DNA of 18,444 nucleotides from CBDVAK01 sp965371945 (GTDB taxonomy: Bacteria; Pseudomonadota; Gammaproteobacteria; Competibacterales; JAHEDQ01), in the NCBI GenBank assembly GCA_965371945.1, contig CBDVAK010000034.1:1-18444 (forward strand). Direction: 5' to 3'. Under the pieces are notes generated by a model, which searched no databases, was not told where the DNA came from, and was given only the letters and a program-made list of their open reading frames with translations. The translations under genes and the position numbers were made by a program. Of the stretch, positions 16,077 through 18,444 are shown piece by piece. Each line of letters begins with the position of its first letter. The first letter of the stretch is position 1.

Positions 16077-16664
16077 ATGTGGCGGGCCGAAAGCGACTGT
16101 CTGAATGCGGGCGAAACCCGGAAAATTCACCTGTACCATGGCAACCTGCCAGTCAGCCGGGCCGCGGTCATCGATGCCTGGCGGCATACTCCCGAGTTCG
16201 CCGACTGGTTCGCCCGTTCGCTGGCAGCAGTGCCCTACCCGGCATTCTTTTGGGAGACTCCGCCGTTCTCGACCACGAACCTGGACCGCCCGTTCGAGTT
16301 CGTACTGGTCAGCAGCCCGCAACTGGCTGCGGTCAATGCCGAACCCGCTCCATTCCGGGATCAACTGCGAGTCGATCGTGACGCGGTGACATTCAGTAAC
16401 CTGGGGGGCGACGCTGTATTAATTGCACCCTGCCCGGCACCGGACACCGGCCACTGGGCCCATTTGGCTCAGTATCTGAGAACCGCGCGGGTGGAGCACA
16501 TGCGAACGTTCTGGAAAGCAGTCGGTGACGCGCTGGCTGCCCATGTCCACGACCAACCGACGTGGTGCAGCACATCGGGGCTGGGAGTCTACTGGCCGCA
16601 CGTGCGCCTGGACAGCAGCCCCAAATACTATACGCATGCCTCTTATCGCCGTGCCGATGCGTAG
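16077..16664 (+). CDS. DUF6940-like protein of unknown function
   Basis: A 195-residue soluble protein with no signal peptide or membrane segment. The C-terminal half has TFSNLGGDAVLIAPCP, a helical stretch with HLAQYLRTA and FWKAVGDAL, and the end block GVYWPHVRLDSSPKYY followed by H and YR. From memory this pattern belongs to the uncharacterised DUF6940 family; I cannot verify that here. Conserved-looking Trp, His, Arg and Tyr near the C-terminus suggest a binding or catalytic pocket, which is speculation. It follows the ExeA-LysM gene by 30 bases on the same strand, with no terminator between, so cotranscription is likely. The ATG at 16077 has AGG nine bases upstream; a TTG at 16068 would add three residues. 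Confidence 0.75.
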   Translation: MWRAESDCLNAGETRKIHLYHGNLPVSRAAVIDAWRHTPEFADWFARSLAAVPYPAFFWETPPFSTTNLDRPFEFVLVSSPQLAAVNAEPAPFRDQLRVDRDAVTFSNLGGDAVLIAPCPAPDTGHWAHLAQYLRTARVEHMRTFWKAVGDALAAHVHDQPTWCSTSGLGVYWPHVRLDSSPKYYTHASYRRADA

Positions 16665-17113
16665 TCGCGAAATCGAGCAAAGATGATGGTGTCATCTGCG
16701 GTCGCTGAGCCGATCTGTCAGCCGCACAGTGGCATCAAGCTTGCTTTACTCAGCGCCGTCGAACCGCAGCCGGCAGCAGCAGCCCTGGCCTGTCCATTAG
16801 CCCGGCACCCAGCTTTTTTGGTCGCCGGAACTATGGCAAACTGCGCGCCCCGGGTAGCCAGGCAAGTCCTGGATTCCAAATCGCCCCGACCCTGGCGGAC
16901 CCGAATCGTTCAAGTTATTCGAATCGCCGTGGAGACCTTCTGACTTGCAGCTCTTGTGTTTGGACATCGCGGTTCGGCAGCGAAATTCCGGTGGCCCCCT
17001 CCGGCACCACGGCTCGCTGCATGTTGCCGTACCGATGACACTGGAAACCACCTTGTCGACTGGGATGCCTCGCTGCCCGTTCACTTGCACGCGAGCCCAC
17101 GGGGCAGATACCC
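16665..17113. other. Intergenic region of about 450 bases
   Basis: I see no convincing gene, RNA or terminator. A frame open from about 16683 to 16943 gives an Ala/Pro-rich translation without recognisable motifs and no ribosome binding site. A T6 run near 16815 follows only weak pairing. GGGG about ten bases before the ATG at 17114 may serve as the next gene's ribosome binding site. Confidence 0.5.
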
Positions 17114-18444
17114 ATGTCTGATCGCGGCTCCGGCGCGGAGGCGAAAAGGTCGCTGGGCGATCGGCTGTTGGTGCTGTACGTGGTGCTCGGAATCTTCGTG
17201 CTCGGCGTTGTGTACGGCATCGGTTCGCAAAAGTATAAATATTTCCCTTACCAGTGGGTCAAGGAGGCAATCACCGCTGCCAAGGCCGTCATCGAGGTCG
17301 AGAAGGACGATCTGGTCAATCTGCCAGCCAGCTTCAAGGCTTTCGAGGACAATCCCGGACCTCATGTCACCGACTTCCGATCAGCGGACCCGAACAGAAC
17401 CGGGGACTGGGTCCTGGTGACCGGTGGCCCCTACGAGTTCCTTGACCAATGCCCGACTTTTGGTTGCCTGGCCTGGGTGATGGACCGCGACGGCAAGGTG
17501 GTGCATAGCTGGGAAATCGACCTCGATCAATTGTGGTCCAACACCGAACACATCAATGGTTTCAGCAATCCCTGGAATTTCAAGGTGCTGGGACTGGAGC
17601 TTCTAGAGGACGGAGGCCTGATCGCCGCTTTCCACAATAACTTTGCCTTTCCGGAAGGCGCCGGACTGGCACGGTTCGATATCGACGGCGAACTGGTCTG
17701 GTATAGCCGCGACCACAGCCACCACTGGTTTACCACCGACGACCAGGGACGTATCTATACGCCCGCTCACCGTGTGGTTGAACCGCCCTACCAAGTCGGC
17801 AAGACCAAAACCAAGCTGAATTGCCGCGACGGGAAGTCCCAGTTCGACACCATCCACATTTTCGATCCGGACGGCAGATTGCTCGAAGAAATTGATGTCA
17901 GCGAACTGCTGGTCGAAAACGGATTCGAGGGCCTGCTGCAGAGTACTCAGGATCGCTGTGATCCGTTACACATGAACTTCGTCCAGTATATCGACAGCGA
18001 CTATGCGGGCATGGTCGATGGCGTGGATGAGGGAGACCTGCTGCTGTCATTGCGTGACATCAACACGCTGGCGGTGCTGGACCCGCGGACACGTAAGTTC
18101 AAATGGATGAGCAGCGGCATGAATATCCGCCAGCATAGCCCGCGGCTCGCTCCCGATGGCTCGATACTGGTATTCGACAACGTGGGCGGCGATGCCACCC
18201 TGGGGGGATCACAGATCACCCGGCAATGGATCGGCAACGACGATATCGAAACTTTGTTCCCTACCGGCCCGTTGCCGGATGGTCACCCGTTCTTCTCACA
18301 GTATGCCGGCTATATCGATATCAGCGCGGACGGTAAACGCGCACTGGTGTCGGTCACCGAGCACGGCGACATCATGGAGATTGAACTGGAGAGCGGTGAA
18401 CTGCTGTGGCAATATGAAAAAGTATTTCCCTCCCAGAATTATCC
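17114..18444 (+). CDS. Membrane-anchored arylsulfotransferase-like protein (partial at 3' end)
   Basis: The first 443 residues of a protein that runs off the window. A short polar N-terminus leads to one membrane segment (about 18-37, RLLVLYVVLGIFVLGVVYG), so the rest is probably periplasmic. The body has blade-like repeats of the arylsulfotransferase (ASST) beta-propeller type: WVMDRDGKVVHSWEID, LLEDGGLIAAFHNN, ARFDIDGELVWY, DQGRIYTPAHRV, DPLHMNFVQYID and QHSPRLAPDGSILVFDN. In bacterial PAPS-independent ASSTs, histidines in comparable DPLH/QHSP-like positions take part in transferring sulfate between phenols. Catalytic activity here is unproven, because many family members are uncharacterised. 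The ATG at 17114 is chosen because the membrane anchor follows it. No DsbA/DsbL-type partner gene is visible. Confidence 0.75.
   Translation, partial: MSDRGSGAEAKRSLGDRLLVLYVVLGIFVLGVVYGIGSQKYKYFPYQWVKEAITAAKAVIEVEKDDLVNLPASFKAFEDNPGPHVTDFRSADPNRTGDWVLVTGGPYEFLDQCPTFGCLAWVMDRDGKVVHSWEIDLDQLWSNTEHINGFSNPWNFKVLGLELLEDGGLIAAFHNNFAFPEGAGLARFDIDGELVWYSRDHSHHWFTTDDQGRIYTPAHRVVEPPYQVGKTKTKLNCRDGKSQFDTIHIFDPDGRLLEEIDVSELLVENGFEGLLQSTQDRCDPLHMNFVQYIDSDYAGMVDGVDEGDLLLSLRDINTLAVLDPRTRKFKWMSSGMNIRQHSPRLAPDGSILVFDNVGGDATLGGSQITRQWIGNDDIETLFPTGPLPDGHPFFSQYAGYIDISADGKRALVSVTEHGDIMEIELESGELLWQYEKVFPSQNY

Noticed and set aside
16780..16822. T6 run near 16815 as a terminator after the DUF6940-like gene
   Set aside because: No stem of more than about five pairs can be formed immediately upstream.

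Overview
The window looks like a piece of a moderately GC-rich gammaproteobacterial chromosome. The evidence is a CbpA/CbpM co-chaperone pair, a type II citrate synthase, a large MscK/MscM-type mechanosensitive channel, a multi-domain hybrid histidine kinase and an ExeA-type ATPase. A sulfur-oxidiser-like or marine lineage would fit, but that is only an impression. I see no phage, transposase, CRISPR array, tRNA or rRNA.

Layout. Positions 1-443 hold no credible protein gene. This stretch folds into a series of hairpins on the plus strand and ends in a clear rho-independent terminator, so I read it as a probable uncharacterised structured RNA. Next on the minus strand come cbpM and cbpA (491-1748), with a good sigma-32-type promoter upstream, and a small membrane-anchored protein with a Cys-rich, DRR-repeat C-terminus (1954-2364). 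On the plus strand follow the mechanosensitive channel (2604-6008) and citrate synthase gltA (6112-7440). On the minus strand, in transcription order, are a Tat-exported solute-binding protein (13868-12543), a TorS-like hybrid sensor kinase (12516-8950) and an AstE/AspA-family metallo-deacylase (8679-7540). A 165-bp inverted-repeat element lies between the last two. On the plus strand again are an ExeA-like ATPase fused to a membrane segment and two LysM domains (14256-16046), a DUF6940-like protein (16077-16664), and a membrane-anchored arylsulfotransferase-like protein (17114 onward) that runs off the window.

How parts may work together. CbpA is a DnaJ-type partner of DnaK and CbpM is its inhibitor; their coding regions are one base apart. 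The binding protein and kinase are almost contiguous with no transporter genes, which suggests the binding protein presents a ligand to the kinase, as in TorT/TorS. The ExeA-LysM ATPase and the DUF6940-like gene are 30 bp apart and probably cotranscribed.

The least explained parts are non-coding: the terminated structured region at 1-443, the inverted repeat at 8725-8889, a cloverleaf-like palindromic unit at 13989-14094, and a structured leader just before the ExeA-LysM gene. No single gene cluster here is clearly a new defence or metabolic system. The best candidates for undescribed biology are the RNA-like region and the binding-protein/kinase module.
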